Source of the DNA: Solihabitans fulvus
Lineage (GTDB): Bacteria > Actinomycetota > Actinomycetes > Mycobacteriales > Pseudonocardiaceae
Length of the DNA stretch: 64,000 bases
Direction of reading: 5' to 3'
NCBI RefSeq assembly: GCF_008386585.1
Contig: NZ_VUOB01000021.1
Coordinates: 186,001 to 250,000, forward strand
The position numbers were made by a program, and so were the translations under genes. Below, piece by piece: positions 41,634 through 50,256 of this stretch. Position 1 is the stretch's first letter; each line of letters starts with the position of its first letter. Below the pieces are notes generated by a model. It was given only the letters and a program-made list of their open reading frames with translations. It did no database searches and was not told where the DNA came from.

Positions 41634-44624
41634 ATGACGCAGGCCGGGAAGTGGTTGGCGCGGGTCGGGCTGCTCGGGGCGGCGGTCGCACCGCCCGTGG
41701 TCGCCTGGTGGCAGCACGTCGGCGCGCAACACCCTGTCCTCGCAACGCTTCTGCTGCTGGGCTACGAGACGGCGCTCGCGGCTGTGGTGTTCCTTGGCCA
41801 GATCGCCGGAAACCTGCGTGCGCGGTGGCGGGAACGCATCGTCGACCGGCTCGATCAGGCGCTGCGACGCCGGATGTCCCGCTTCGACCGGCGATACCGC
41901 GAGTCGGTGTTGGCGGCCCTGCGGTTCGTCGACCTCAAGGGGCTCAGCACGGTCGGCTTCTACACGCCCGAATTGGCCGAGGTCTTCGTCGACCTGACCT
42001 TCGTGCCGAGGGCAGCGCACGAGATCCCCGCCGATCTGCTGGCTGGCGACGACGCGGACCCGGCCAGGCGACGCTCGATCTGGGAGTTCCTCGGGCAGCG
42101 GAAGCCGACGGTGCTCGCGGTCGTCGGCGTGCCGGGCAGCGGCAAGACCACGCTCCTGCGGCACACGGCCAGACGCCTCTGCGTCGACCGCGCGCGGCGG
42201 CGCAGGCCGCTGCCGATCCTGCTCTACCTTCGCGACCACGTGACCGAGATCTTGGCGGACAACACCATCGGCCTGACCGAACTCGTCCGCAACGCACTCA
42301 TCCGAGACCCCGCCGACGAACCGGCGGGATGGTTCGAGAGCCATCTCGACAACGGCGACTGCGTCGTGCTGCTGGACGGGCTCGACGAGGTCGCCAGCCA
42401 GGATGACCGGCGGGCCGTCGCGGACTGGGTGGAACGCCAGGTCAGGCGATACCCGCGCAACGACTTCGTGATCACCTCGCGGCCGCACGGCTACCGGTCC
42501 GCGAGGATCGACGGCGCGACCGTGCTTCAGGTGTGCGCCTTCACTCCCGAGCAGGTCGTCCGGTTCGTGCACGCCTGGTACCGCGCTGTCGAACAGCACG
42601 ACGGCGGCTCCGAGGACGCACGGGCACGCGCGACGGACGCCGCCAATGGTCTGCTCGACCGCCTCAGGGAAAGCCCCGTTCTGTACGACCTGACCGCCAA
42701 TCCGTTGCTGCTCACCATGATCGTCAATGTGCACCGGGACCGGCACGAGCTGCCCGGCAGCAGGGCCGAGCTGTATCAGGAGATCTGCCAAGCGGTGTTG
42801 TGGCGGCGGCACGAGGCGAAGTCGCTCGCCACCGCGCTCGGCGGCGAGGTGAAACAGGCGCTGCTCGGCGGGCTGGCGTTCACGATGATGTCGCGGCGCG
42901 TCCGGGACTTCGACCGGGCAGCGGTCCTCGCCGCCGTCCGGCCCGCGCTGCGCAGGGTCTCGCGCGAGTTGACCGCGGAGGGCTTCCTCGCCGACGTCGG
43001 CTCCAACGGTCTGCTGATCGAACGCGAGAACGACCTGTACTCCTTCAGCCACCACACGATCCAGGAGTATCTGGCCGCAACTCACATACAGGCCAAGGGA
43101 CTTGTCGGCGCGCTGTCCACGGCGGTCGACGATCCGTGGTGGCGCGAAACCACGCTGGTCCACGCCGCGTGCTCGACCGCGGATCCGATCATCCTGGCCT
43201 GCCTCGAATCCCGCACCGTCGCGGCTCTCACGTTGGCGTTCGAGTGCGCCGAACAGCGGACCGTCGACATCGCCGACGACGTGCGCGCCAAACTCGACCG
43301 CTTGTTGGAGTCGGCGTTCGATCTGGACGCCGATCCGGAGCTGCGCCACCTCATGAGCCGGGTCATCGTGTCCCGCCACCTCAGCCTGTCGATGCCCGTC
43401 GGCGAGACGACGCGACTGTGTGCCAGGCCGATCTCCACCGCCGTCTATCGGCTGTTCCTCCAGGCCACCGACCAGTCCGCCGACGCGCGCGCCCTGGACG
43501 GAGAGCGGCCGCCAGCACCTGGCACGACGGAGCCCGTCACCGGCGTCTGGGCACAGGACGCGGTCGCGTTCACGCGGTGGGTCAACGGAATCTCCGGGGA
43601 CGACCGCGTCTATCGACTGCCGACCCGGTCCGAGCTCGACGATTCTGGCGCTCGAGACGCGCTCGCCACCGCGGCGCGCGGCGCGACTGCCCCGCTGAGC
43701 GCCTGGATCCAGCCCGGCCACGACAGCGCGAGCCCCCAGCTGTGGACACCGGTGTCGAGCCTCCGCCCGCACTGGATCGACATGGCGGTGGTCGCCGAGC
43801 AGGTCGCCGGCGACGTGAGTACAGAGGGCTCAGTGGCGTTCCGACTGCTGCTCCTGCGATCTATCGTCGCCCTCCGCGCCCTCACCCTCGATCGCCCGCG
43901 CCAAGGCGATCTGGATCTGGGCGACGCGCTCGACGCCGACCGCACCGGGGTTCTGCTCAAGGCCTTCGACCTCGCCGTCCGGCACGCCAAGAGCGTGCGA
44001 CTCGACCGCCTCAGGGAACGCGATCGCGACCTCGACCGGGTCATCCAACTCGCGGACACGCTCCACACCGAGCACACGAGCCTTTTCGACCTCGCCAACG
44101 CCCTCAACCACGCCATGAGGAACGCGCTGGGCCACGCCCTCGACCCGGCGCTGGACCGGGCTTTGGGGCGGACGCTGTCACGCGCGCTCAGCCGAGCTCT
44201 CGACTCGGGCGACCAGAGCCGCTTCGAGTCCGTGCTCGCCCAGGCCCTCGTCGGTGTGTCCGATCCCGCGAGGGTCGGTTTCGTCGCCCGCCTGGCCTCG
44301 ATGACGGACTACCTGCACCAGGCCCGAACCGACTTGTTCGATCGCTACCTGCGACTCAACAGCGTTCCTCCACCCTGGGTCGTCAGGGTGGCCGACCGCC
44401 TCGCGGACACCGCCGTGCCGATCTTCCTGCGGCAGGTGCCGATCACGGCGGACAGCGCGGCCGGTATCCGCCTCGCCGCGCTGTGCCTTGCCGCCGAGTC
44501 GGAAGCGCAGGCCGGCGGCCTCGGCAACGTGTTCCGGTCCTTCGCGGCCGATGTCACGCTGCTCGAACGACGGGCGACGGGCCGGGCGCCCACCCCGGAA
44601 ACGATCATCCTCGCCGTCGGCTGA
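41634..44624 (+). CDS. NACHT-domain STAND NTPase with membrane N-terminus and degenerate FGE/SUMF1-like region
   Basis: 996 residues. N-terminal membrane segments at about 8-25 and 36-58. NACHT core: Walker A VVGVPGSGKTTLLRH (about residue 165), Walker B CVVLLDGLDEVAS (about 243), sensor-like TSRPHGYR, and the winged-helix block LYSFSHHTIQEYLAA. Residues about 625-680 (WAQDAVAFTRWVNGISGDDR, VYRLPTRSELDD) resemble the formylglycine-generating-enzyme/SUMF1 fold, seen C-terminal in some bacterial NACHT proteins, but shortened here. Helical Ala/Leu/Arg-rich repeats follow. Probably an intracellular sensor of phage or stress; antiphage function is inference. Confidence 0.85.
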   Translation: MTQAGKWLARVGLLGAAVAPPVVAWWQHVGAQHPVLATLLLLGYETALAAVVFLGQIAGNLRARWRERIVDRLDQALRRRMSRFDRRYRESVLAALRFVDLKGLSTVGFYTPELAEVFVDLTFVPRAAHEIPADLLAGDDADPARRRSIWEFLGQRKPTVLAVVGVPGSGKTTLLRHTARRLCVDRARRRRPLPILLYLRDHVTEILADNTIGLTELVRNALIRDPADEPAGWFESHLDNGDCVVLLDGLDEVASQDDRRAVADWVERQVRRYPRNDFVITSRPHGYRSARIDGATVLQVCAFTPEQVVRFVHAWYRAVEQHDGGSEDARARATDAANGLLDRLRESPVLYDLTANPLLLTMIVNVHRDRHELPGSRAELYQEICQAVLWRRHEAKSLATALGGEVKQALLGGLAFTMMSRRVRDFDRAAVLAAVRPALRRVSRELTAEGFLADVGSNGLLIERENDLYSFSHHTIQEYLAATHIQAKGLVGALSTAVDDPWWRETTLVHAACSTADPIILACLESRTVAALTLAFECAEQRTVDIADDVRAKLDRLLESAFDLDADPELRHLMSRVIVSRHLSLSMPVGETTRLCARPISTAVYRLFLQATDQSADARALDGERPPAPGTTEPVTGVWAQDAVAFTRWVNGISGDDRVYRLPTRSELDDSGARDALATAARGATAPLSAWIQPGHDSASPQLWTPVSSLRPHWIDMAVVAEQVAGDVSTEGSVAFRLLLLRSIVALRALTLDRPRQGDLDLGDALDADRTGVLLKAFDLAVRHAKSVRLDRLRERDRDLDRVIQLADTLHTEHTSLFDLANALNHAMRNALGHALDPALDRALGRTLSRALSRALDSGDQSRFESVLAQALVGVSDPARVGFVARLASMTDYLHQARTDLFDRYLRLNSVPPPWVVRVADRLADTAVPIFLRQVPITADSAAGIRLAALCLAAESEAQAGGLGNVFRSFAADVTLLERRATGRAPTPETIILAVG

Positions 44625-44637
44625 TCGCGACCCGAGC

Positions 44638-44678
44638 GAGGCCGACGTCGCTCGACACGGGTTCGACGTCGCGGCCTC
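44638..44678. terminator. Bidirectional stem-loop between convergent NACHT genes
   Basis: GAGGCCGACGTCG (44638-44650) pairs with CGACGTCGCGGCCTC (44664-44678), giving a 13-bp stem with a 2-nt bulge and a 13-nt loop. It fills most of the 60-nt gap between the stops of two convergent genes. Confidence 0.6.
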
Positions 44679-44684
44679 AGCCCA

Positions 44685-46802
44685 TCAGCGGAGACGCTTG
44701 GCGAGGTGGTCTTGGAGTTGGGCGTGGCGAAACTGATAGACCGCGCCCGCCTGGCGGAGTGCACCTCGTTGGCAGGCGTCGTCGAGGAAGGCGATCAGTC
44801 TCCAGGGCAGTCTTCGGGTCAGGGGCAACCAGATCCGCGCGAGGGCCACCCACTGCCCCCAGGCGGTCAGGCTCAGTCCGTAGCCCAGTCCGCCGGCGAA
44901 GGCGGCTTCGAGCCCGAACACCAGCCCGGTTTCCAGGCTGCGCAACGGGCCGACGGTGAAGCCACTGACCAACCAGCCCTCAAGTCCGAACACAACCGCC
45001 CAGACGAGCATGTGAACGATCACGTTGATGCGGTTCACGGTCAACAGACCGGCGGGGCTGACGGCGTCGTCGATCTCGATGGGGGCCTCCAGCCAGGCCA
45101 TCAGCCCGAGCACGACCCCCACCCCGAGGCCAACCTCGGGCGCGAACCCGATCGCCGACAGCAACCCGCCCCCGAGTCCGTCGTCGAGGCCGAGCCCGGC
45201 GACCACGAGCCTGTCCATCAGCACCACTGCCAGACCCAACACGAACCCGATAGTGACGCCGATCTTGAGCCGGGTGGTGAACCGGGCCCTCAGCTGCCGC
45301 TTGCCGCCTCTCAGCCGGATGCGCACCGGCGAGGGCTTCAGCGAATTGCGGCTGTCGGCGAACCAGTACAGCAGGCCGAACGCTAGCCCGCCGACCAGCC
45401 CGTGCAGCGCTCCCACCACCAGCCCTCGACGCAGGGCGAATCCCAGCCCGAGCGGCGTGCCGATCAGGTCGACGGGGATGTTGCCGACGCCGGTGACACC
45501 AGCGAACACCAGTACGGCCTGCACCGAGATCACCAAGGTGCGCGACCACCGGCTCAGGCTGGTGCCCATCTCCCACCAGGCCAGGTCGCGGCTGTTGAGG
45601 AGATCCAGATGCGCAGCCAGCAGGCTGAGCCAACGGTGTGCCTGTTCGGGATTCCAAGCCGGGGAACGCCGGGGGTCCTGGCCGCCTGGCCGCGCTCCGT
45701 AAACCGACGGGACGAGGCTGCTCAGCAGATGGTCCTGGAGTTCCTCGACGGTGCCGAACCGCGTGATGTCCAGCAGCGTCGCGGGGTCGCGGTCCGTGGC
45801 GTCGCTGTAGATCGTGCGGGCGAGGGCCACCATGAGAGGGGTGGTCAGCACGGCGACGAGGTTGGCGGCGGCAGGGTCGTGCGGGGCGAGGCTCAACCGA
45901 CCCAGGACCGGATCCCACCGGGTCATGGCGGTGTCGGAGACGGTTGACGCGTCCGAGGTGACGGCGAGTCTCGGGGTGGCCAGCCGCAGGTAGTCCTTCA
46001 CCTCGTCCAGGGCCAGATCGGTCAACTCGATCACAGCGGCTCGGTGCACACCCCGTGTTCCGTCAACGGCGGCGGCGTACTCCTTGGCACGGCTGGTCAA
46101 CACGAGCGGCATGTCGGCCGACAGCTGCCGCAGCGCCGCGGGGTGCAGACCAAGGGCGATCTCGTCGAAGCCGTCCAGAACGGGCAGGATCCATCCGTGT
46201 CTGACCAGCTCGGCGGCCGATGTCCGCGTGTCGGAGCCGGTCTCGGCCAGCCAGGGATGGTCCCGGATCAGGTGACTGACCAGCCAGTCCTGCAAGGTCT
46301 CGGCGGGGTTCCACGTCGCCAGGCTGACGACCACGGGAACGCGCGTGTTGGGGGTGCGAGCGGCCAACAGATCCAGCGCCAACCGCACAGCCACCACGGT
46401 CTTGCCCGAACCCGCCCGGCCCAGCACCACCAGCCGCTGCGAGGGTATCCGCCGATACACGTCGGCGACCTGGTCAAGGTCTCCGCTCACCTCCGGCGGG
46501 CCGCCCTCGCCGGCCTTCCGCTGGACGACGCTCTCCCAGTGGTCGGTCAGCTTCGTTGCCGCAGGCCGCCACCGCACCCGCAGCGGGCGCGGATCGTGGA
46601 TCTGCCGCCGCTGCTGCTCGTCCCGCCAGAAGGCGCCCACGTCCCCGGCAAGTCGGTCAGCGGCCGCGGCCAGCCTTGCCGACGGCGCGGAGGGAGGGGC
46701 GACAATCACGACGTGGCCGATCTCGCGGGCTTGGACGAACGCCCCCGACACGTCCCCGCTCATCACGTTGCGGGTCCCCGACCGATCTACCTCGTCGCCC
46801 AT
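44685..46802 (-). CDS. NACHT NTPase with N-terminal amyloid-like motif and membrane tail
   Basis: 705 residues from ATG 46802; an upstream in-frame start at 46910 would overlap the previous gene by 52 nt. Residues 12-33 (RNVMSGDVSGAFVQAREIG region) match a short motif common at the N-termini of actinobacterial NLR-like proteins and reminiscent of RHIM/BASS amyloid motifs. NACHT: GRAGSGKTVVAV and ILPVLDGFDEIA. C-terminal membrane region and tail (SLTAWGQWVALARIWLPLT, GAVYQFRHAQLQDHL) are homologous to the protein at 22396-24630, which has a helix-turn-helix instead at its N-terminus. Confidence 0.83.
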   Translation of the reverse strand: MGDEVDRSGTRNVMSGDVSGAFVQAREIGHVVIVAPPSAPSARLAAAADRLAGDVGAFWRDEQQRRQIHDPRPLRVRWRPAATKLTDHWESVVQRKAGEGGPPEVSGDLDQVADVYRRIPSQRLVVLGRAGSGKTVVAVRLALDLLAARTPNTRVPVVVSLATWNPAETLQDWLVSHLIRDHPWLAETGSDTRTSAAELVRHGWILPVLDGFDEIALGLHPAALRQLSADMPLVLTSRAKEYAAAVDGTRGVHRAAVIELTDLALDEVKDYLRLATPRLAVTSDASTVSDTAMTRWDPVLGRLSLAPHDPAAANLVAVLTTPLMVALARTIYSDATDRDPATLLDITRFGTVEELQDHLLSSLVPSVYGARPGGQDPRRSPAWNPEQAHRWLSLLAAHLDLLNSRDLAWWEMGTSLSRWSRTLVISVQAVLVFAGVTGVGNIPVDLIGTPLGLGFALRRGLVVGALHGLVGGLAFGLLYWFADSRNSLKPSPVRIRLRGGKRQLRARFTTRLKIGVTIGFVLGLAVVLMDRLVVAGLGLDDGLGGGLLSAIGFAPEVGLGVGVVLGLMAWLEAPIEIDDAVSPAGLLTVNRINVIVHMLVWAVVFGLEGWLVSGFTVGPLRSLETGLVFGLEAAFAGGLGYGLSLTAWGQWVALARIWLPLTRRLPWRLIAFLDDACQRGALRQAGAVYQFRHAQLQDHLAKRLR

Positions 46803-46858
46803 CAACCGCGCGCCCTGCCGCGCTTCGAACCACTCCCGCACGCCATGCGCCGCATGGT

Positions 46859-47827
46859 TCAGCGCCCCGACACATGGCGCCGGCGACGGCGCATCAGCCA
46901 CCAGACACAAGCGGCCACGCCGGCTCCCGCAGCCAGGAAGGCGGCAGAGGTGGCGGCCAGGTCACCGATCTTCGCCCGCTCCGCGGTCGGCGTCGCAGCG
47001 GCGGTCGCGGTTGACTGTGCGCTGCCCGACACCGACGTGCTCGGTGCGGTGGAATCCGTTGCGGACAAAGAGGAACCGCTCGAGCTGAGTGTTGCCGTCT
47101 CCCGCGTCCCGGTGCCGGTGGGGCTCCTCGCCGGAGACGTGGCCGGGCCGACTGGCGGGGCCGCCACAGGTGCCGGCGTGATCGTGAACGAGAACACGAC
47201 GGCGTTCTGTCCGGGATCCAGCGTGCAGGACAGGTCGACTTCGCCGGTCACCGTCGGATTGCCGCCGGCATCCCGCGGGCTGAAATGCAGGGCCAGGTCA
47301 TTGCCCACGGTGACCGTGGCGTGGCCGGGCTGATGGAAGACGAGCCCCGGTGTCGTTCCGGCCGCGTGGACGGCCATCGGACCTGACGCCGGGACAGCGG
47401 TCCGCGGCACGATCATCCGCACCGCGGCCCCGATGTTTCCTTCGGGCGCCGCCACCACACCGGGCGCGTCCACACTGCCCGCGACGGTCGCCGCGCCGAC
47501 CAGTCCGAGCGCCCAGGTAACGGTGGGGCCGACCGTCGCCGTTGCGGTGACCGTGACCGTGGGGGCGGCCTGGCCGACCAGCACCGTGGCTGGCGCGTCC
47601 CACGCCAACTGCGCCGTCATCGCCTGACCGGGGAACGACGACAGCGTGCACGTGTAGCGCAACGTCGCCCCGGCCGAGTCCGCGGTCGCCTGTCCGGCGC
47701 CACACACTCCCCCGCTGACGGCGACCGTCACCGCGGCCAACACACCCCACGCCGGCAGTCGTCGGCCGCGGTGTGACGCGCGTCGTGCGTCGTCACGCGC
47801 CGCAGACCGCCGCGGTTCACAAACCAT
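46859..47827 (-). CDS. Secreted, membrane-anchored protein with DUF6801-like domain
   Basis: 322 residues from ATG 47827 (a GTG lies one codon upstream). Long basic N-region, signal helix (WGVLAAVTVAVSGGVCGAG), then a beta-rich domain of about 165 residues with paired cysteines (LRYTCTLSS...VDLSCTLDPGQ), as in DUF6801 proteins. A Thr/Ser/Pro-rich stalk (about 220-285) leads to a C-terminal helix (SAAFLAAGAGVAACVWWLM) and RRRRR, a stop-transfer anchor. No LPxTG motif. Surface-exposed; function unknown. Confidence 0.8.
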   Translation of the reverse strand: MVCEPRRSAARDDARRASHRGRRLPAWGVLAAVTVAVSGGVCGAGQATADSAGATLRYTCTLSSFPGQAMTAQLAWDAPATVLVGQAAPTVTVTATATVGPTVTWALGLVGAATVAGSVDAPGVVAAPEGNIGAAVRMIVPRTAVPASGPMAVHAAGTTPGLVFHQPGHATVTVGNDLALHFSPRDAGGNPTVTGEVDLSCTLDPGQNAVVFSFTITPAPVAAPPVGPATSPARSPTGTGTRETATLSSSGSSLSATDSTAPSTSVSGSAQSTATAAATPTAERAKIGDLAATSAAFLAAGAGVAACVWWLMRRRRRHVSGR

Positions 47828-48205
47828 CACCAAACCCCCATGAACGAGCACAGCGAGCTTCAGGAATGTCCAATACCGGCGCATTGATCACGATCACCTG
47901 CGATTCCCCTCAGCACCCGAATCGGATACCAAAGGCGAATCGCCGGCAATCCGCACTCCGTGAAATCCCGTGGACGATGACACGCGGCAGCCTACTCCCG
48001 GAAGTCGGGTTCACGAGAACCCCAACCTTGTTAACACCGCATCAACGCCGATTTTGGTGTATGCAAAATTGCAATTCGCACCAATTCAGGAAGAATGCGA
48101 GAGCGGCAGCTCCGCCGTTTGGGGCCGGCGACGCGCTCGTCGCCGTGGAAGTCGCCACCCATGACCCGCGCGGCGAGGCCCTCCAGGTGGCGGTGGCCCA
48201 ACCAA
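47828..48205. other. Gene-free stretch upstream of the DUF6801-like gene
   Basis: About 380 nt with lower GC than the neighbours (TTGTTAACACCGCATC, TTTTGGTGTATGCAAAATTG near 48028-48072). It should contain the promoter of the minus-strand DUF6801-like gene. The short open frames across 48031-48261 show no recognisable protein. I see nothing else I can support. Confidence 0.5.
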
Positions 48206-48260
48206 TGACGAACCCGAGGGCGAGCATTCGTCATGCGAACGCTCGCCCTCGGGTTCGTCA
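48206..48260. terminator. Long perfect hairpin (20-bp stem)
   Basis: TGACGAACCCGAGGGCGAGC (48206-48225) and its exact complement GCTCGCCCTCGGGTTCGTCA (48241-48260). The 15-nt loop can extend the stem by TTCG/CGAA (48227-48230 / 48236-48239), leaving a 5-nt apical loop. It lies between a SEC-C gene remnant and the promoter region of the DUF6801-like gene, where a strong terminator would insulate the two. Confidence 0.6.
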
Positions 48261-48296
48261 CCAGGCCATCGCGGCCGAGTGCTCAGCGACCTTCTC

Positions 48297-48460
48297 CACT
48301 CAATCGCGGACGTAGTAGTCGCCGAGCACGCCGTCGTATCGGCCCTCGGCCCGGCAGCAACGGCGGAAACCTCCGCCCGGAGCCGCACGGGCATGGGTCC
48401 CGGCCGCCGAGCTTCTCCGTCAACTCGGTGCCGGCGCCAACCACCCAACGAATTACCGAG
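48297..48460 (-). pseudogene. Remnant of a SEC-C motif protein, frameshifted
   Basis: On the minus strand one frame reads TELTEKLGGRDPCPCGSGRR and F. One extra C in TTTCCGCCG then shifts the frame, and the next frame continues RRCCRAEGRYDGVLGDYYVR, D, stop (near 48297). Joined, this is a complete zinc-binding SEC-C motif (CPCGSGRRFRRCC) followed by a plausible ending. No start codon is found upstream in frame before the 28-bp palindrome. I read it as the broken 3' end of a SEC-C domain gene. Confidence 0.6.
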
Positions 48461-48472
48461 GCTTCGACAGTA

Positions 48473-48500
48473 AGGGAGGCGGGGCATGCCCCGCCTCCCT
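48473..48500. terminator. 28-bp perfect palindrome, 3' of the lipoprotein gene
   Basis: AGGGAGGCGGGGCA (48473-48486) and TGCCCCGCCTCCCT (48487-48500) are perfectly self-complementary. As RNA it gives a GC-rich stem of about 12 bp 28 nt beyond the stop of the minus-strand lipoprotein gene. Probable intrinsic terminator without U tract. Confidence 0.6.
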
Positions 48501-48528
48501 ACCTTCCAAGCCTCACAACCTCACAACC

Positions 48529-50256
48529 TCACTCGGTGGTGAGGTTCTGCGTCGTCTTCTTCCCCTGGTGGGTGACGGCCAACGCGATCGTCTGCCCGCC
48601 GCCGTCCCAACCGCTGTAGTCGAACGCCGCAGTGTCGCCCGACTCGAGCGCGATGCCCTGGCGCTTGAACAGGCGGACGCCCTTGTCGTCCTCGCGCTCC
48701 ACGTTGATCGTGTAGCCGCCCTTCGCGCCGGCCTTCGAGGCGTCCACCGTGAACGGCTGGCCGGGCGGTGCCAGGTGGGCTCCGATCGAGCCGTTGTCCC
48801 CGACCGCCGCGTTCTGGACGGTGAACGTGTAGTACGAGTGGGGATCCGTCGCCCCGAACGTGATGGTGGGCGACTGCGCCTTGCTCGCGGTGTAGGTCAG
48901 GCCGCCGTTGTCGCTCGACGGGTCGATGACGTCCTGCTCACCGGGGTTGAGGTTGATGTCCTCCACCGCGAGGTCGAAGGTGGCCCCGATGATCCCCACC
49001 GTCTCCTTGTCCTTCGACTTCATGTCCTTGCCGTCGAGGGCGATCTTGAAGTGCACACCCGCCGGGATGGTGTAGACCGGCTCGGGGCTCGCGTCCCAGT
49101 CACCCATCAACCGAGCCTCGGCCGTGGCGCCCGGGATCTCGTTGACCAGCTTGCCGTTGACAAAGCCGGTGCGGTGCCCCGCGGAGTCGGTGATCAGCAG
49201 GTGACCGTGGTTGCGCGGGTCGGCCTCGAGGAAGACCTCGGAGGGAATGCTGCCGTCCGGCTTCGCCGCGAGGAACGGAGTCCCCGAGTTGGACCCGCCA
49301 CCGCCTGATCCCCCCGCGCCGGCAAGGGGGAACGGCTGCTCCGGCAACCCGGGGTTGGCCGGGAGCAGTTCGATCGGCGGGGTCGACGCGTCACCCTCGT
49401 AGGTCTCGGCCGGGTCGTTGGGGTTCGCCGCCGTGGTGTACTTCCAGGTGTTGGCCTTGCGGTCGACCTCGATGCGCTGCACGGTCTTGGGGAAGTTGTT
49501 GTCGTAGATGAGGATCTCGGCCTTGCCGTTGCCGTTGTCCTCGACCGCGTACGGCGTGACCGCGTGCCCGCCGCTGCCGTCCCGCTTGTAGAACCCGATC
49601 GTCCAGGTCTCCGGGTTGTCCGGCTTCAGCTCCTTGAGCAGCCGGTCGACGATCTCGTTCGGCGTCCCCTTCACCGTGCCCTGCTTCACCGACGGCAGGG
49701 CCTGGTGCACGAAGGTGTAAGCGATCGCCTTCTGCGTCGCGGCGTTGTCCTTGACCAGTTCCAGTGTGGACTGACCGCCGAGGTCGGCGGCGTTCATCTT
49801 CTTCTTCCACAGCAACAGGCTGGCCACCGACATGCCGTAGCAGTGCCCGCCGTTCATCCCGGCGTTCTGCTCCTCCATCCACAGCTGGGCCTGCGGTGTC
49901 AGGTCGCACTTGCCGGCCGCCGCGTCGGCGCAGATCTTGTCCCCGAACAGCTTGCGCATCTCGTCCGGGGTGAGGTTCGTGATCCCGGCCTCGTTGCCGT
50001 AGTTCTGGAACCCGAACCCGTCCTTGTCCGGGCGGAACCCGGTGTCCACCATCAACGGCCCGGTGGGCCTGTACTCCTTGCCGGCGTCGCCCCCGTTGGG
50101 CGCGGCGGCCTTCTGACCCGTCGGCGTGCTGCCCGACGAGCATCCGGCCACGCCAAGCGTCGCGGCGAGCACCGCGGCCACCGTGATTCCCCAGGTCCTG
50201 CGGGAACGCAGGACCGTGGCCCCGGAATCGGCTCCGGGCCACTGATAGCTGGTCAT
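48529..50256 (-). CDS. Lipoprotein with papain-like (C39-like) cysteine peptidase signature
   Basis: 575 residues from ATG 50256 (GGAGGAGA upstream). Signal helix and lipobox: WGITVAAVLAATLGVAGCSSG, lipidated Cys near residue 39. Residues about 130-240 carry a candidate Cys-His-Asn/Asp set: GGHCYGMSVASLLLW, GSGGHAVTPYAVED and EILIYDNNFPK. These blocks resemble C39-like papain-fold domains. The C-terminal half (about 330-575) is beta-rich, with no family recognised. Could be a surface peptidase or transglutaminase-like enzyme. Neither substrate nor activity is evident. Confidence 0.8.
   Translation of the reverse strand: MTSYQWPGADSGATVLRSRRTWGITVAAVLAATLGVAGCSSGSTPTGQKAAAPNGGDAGKEYRPTGPLMVDTGFRPDKDGFGFQNYGNEAGITNLTPDEMRKLFGDKICADAAAGKCDLTPQAQLWMEEQNAGMNGGHCYGMSVASLLLWKKKMNAADLGGQSTLELVKDNAATQKAIAYTFVHQALPSVKQGTVKGTPNEIVDRLLKELKPDNPETWTIGFYKRDGSGGHAVTPYAVEDNGNGKAEILIYDNNFPKTVQRIEVDRKANTWKYTTAANPNDPAETYEGDASTPPIELLPANPGLPEQPFPLAGAGGSGGGGSNSGTPFLAAKPDGSIPSEVFLEADPRNHGHLLITDSAGHRTGFVNGKLVNEIPGATAEARLMGDWDASPEPVYTIPAGVHFKIALDGKDMKSKDKETVGIIGATFDLAVEDINLNPGEQDVIDPSSDNGGLTYTASKAQSPTITFGATDPHSYYTFTVQNAAVGDNGSIGAHLAPPGQPFTVDASKAGAKGGYTINVEREDDKGVRLFKRQGIALESGDTAAFDYSGWDGGGQTIALAVTHQGKKTTQNLTTE

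Noticed and set aside
41613..43772. 719-codon minus-strand open frame opposite the NACHT gene
   Set aside because: Antisense shadow; the plus-strand frame contains Walker A/B and winged-helix motifs in the right order.
47885..48315. 180-codon plus-strand open frame in the gap upstream of the DUF6801-like gene
   Set aside because: Atypical composition, no family motif, and it runs straight through the 20-bp hairpin at 48206-48260.
48473..48500. 28-bp palindrome considered as an IS terminal repeat or attachment site
   Set aside because: No transposase or integrase gene, no partner repeat and no target duplication seen; position just past a stop codon fits a terminator better.
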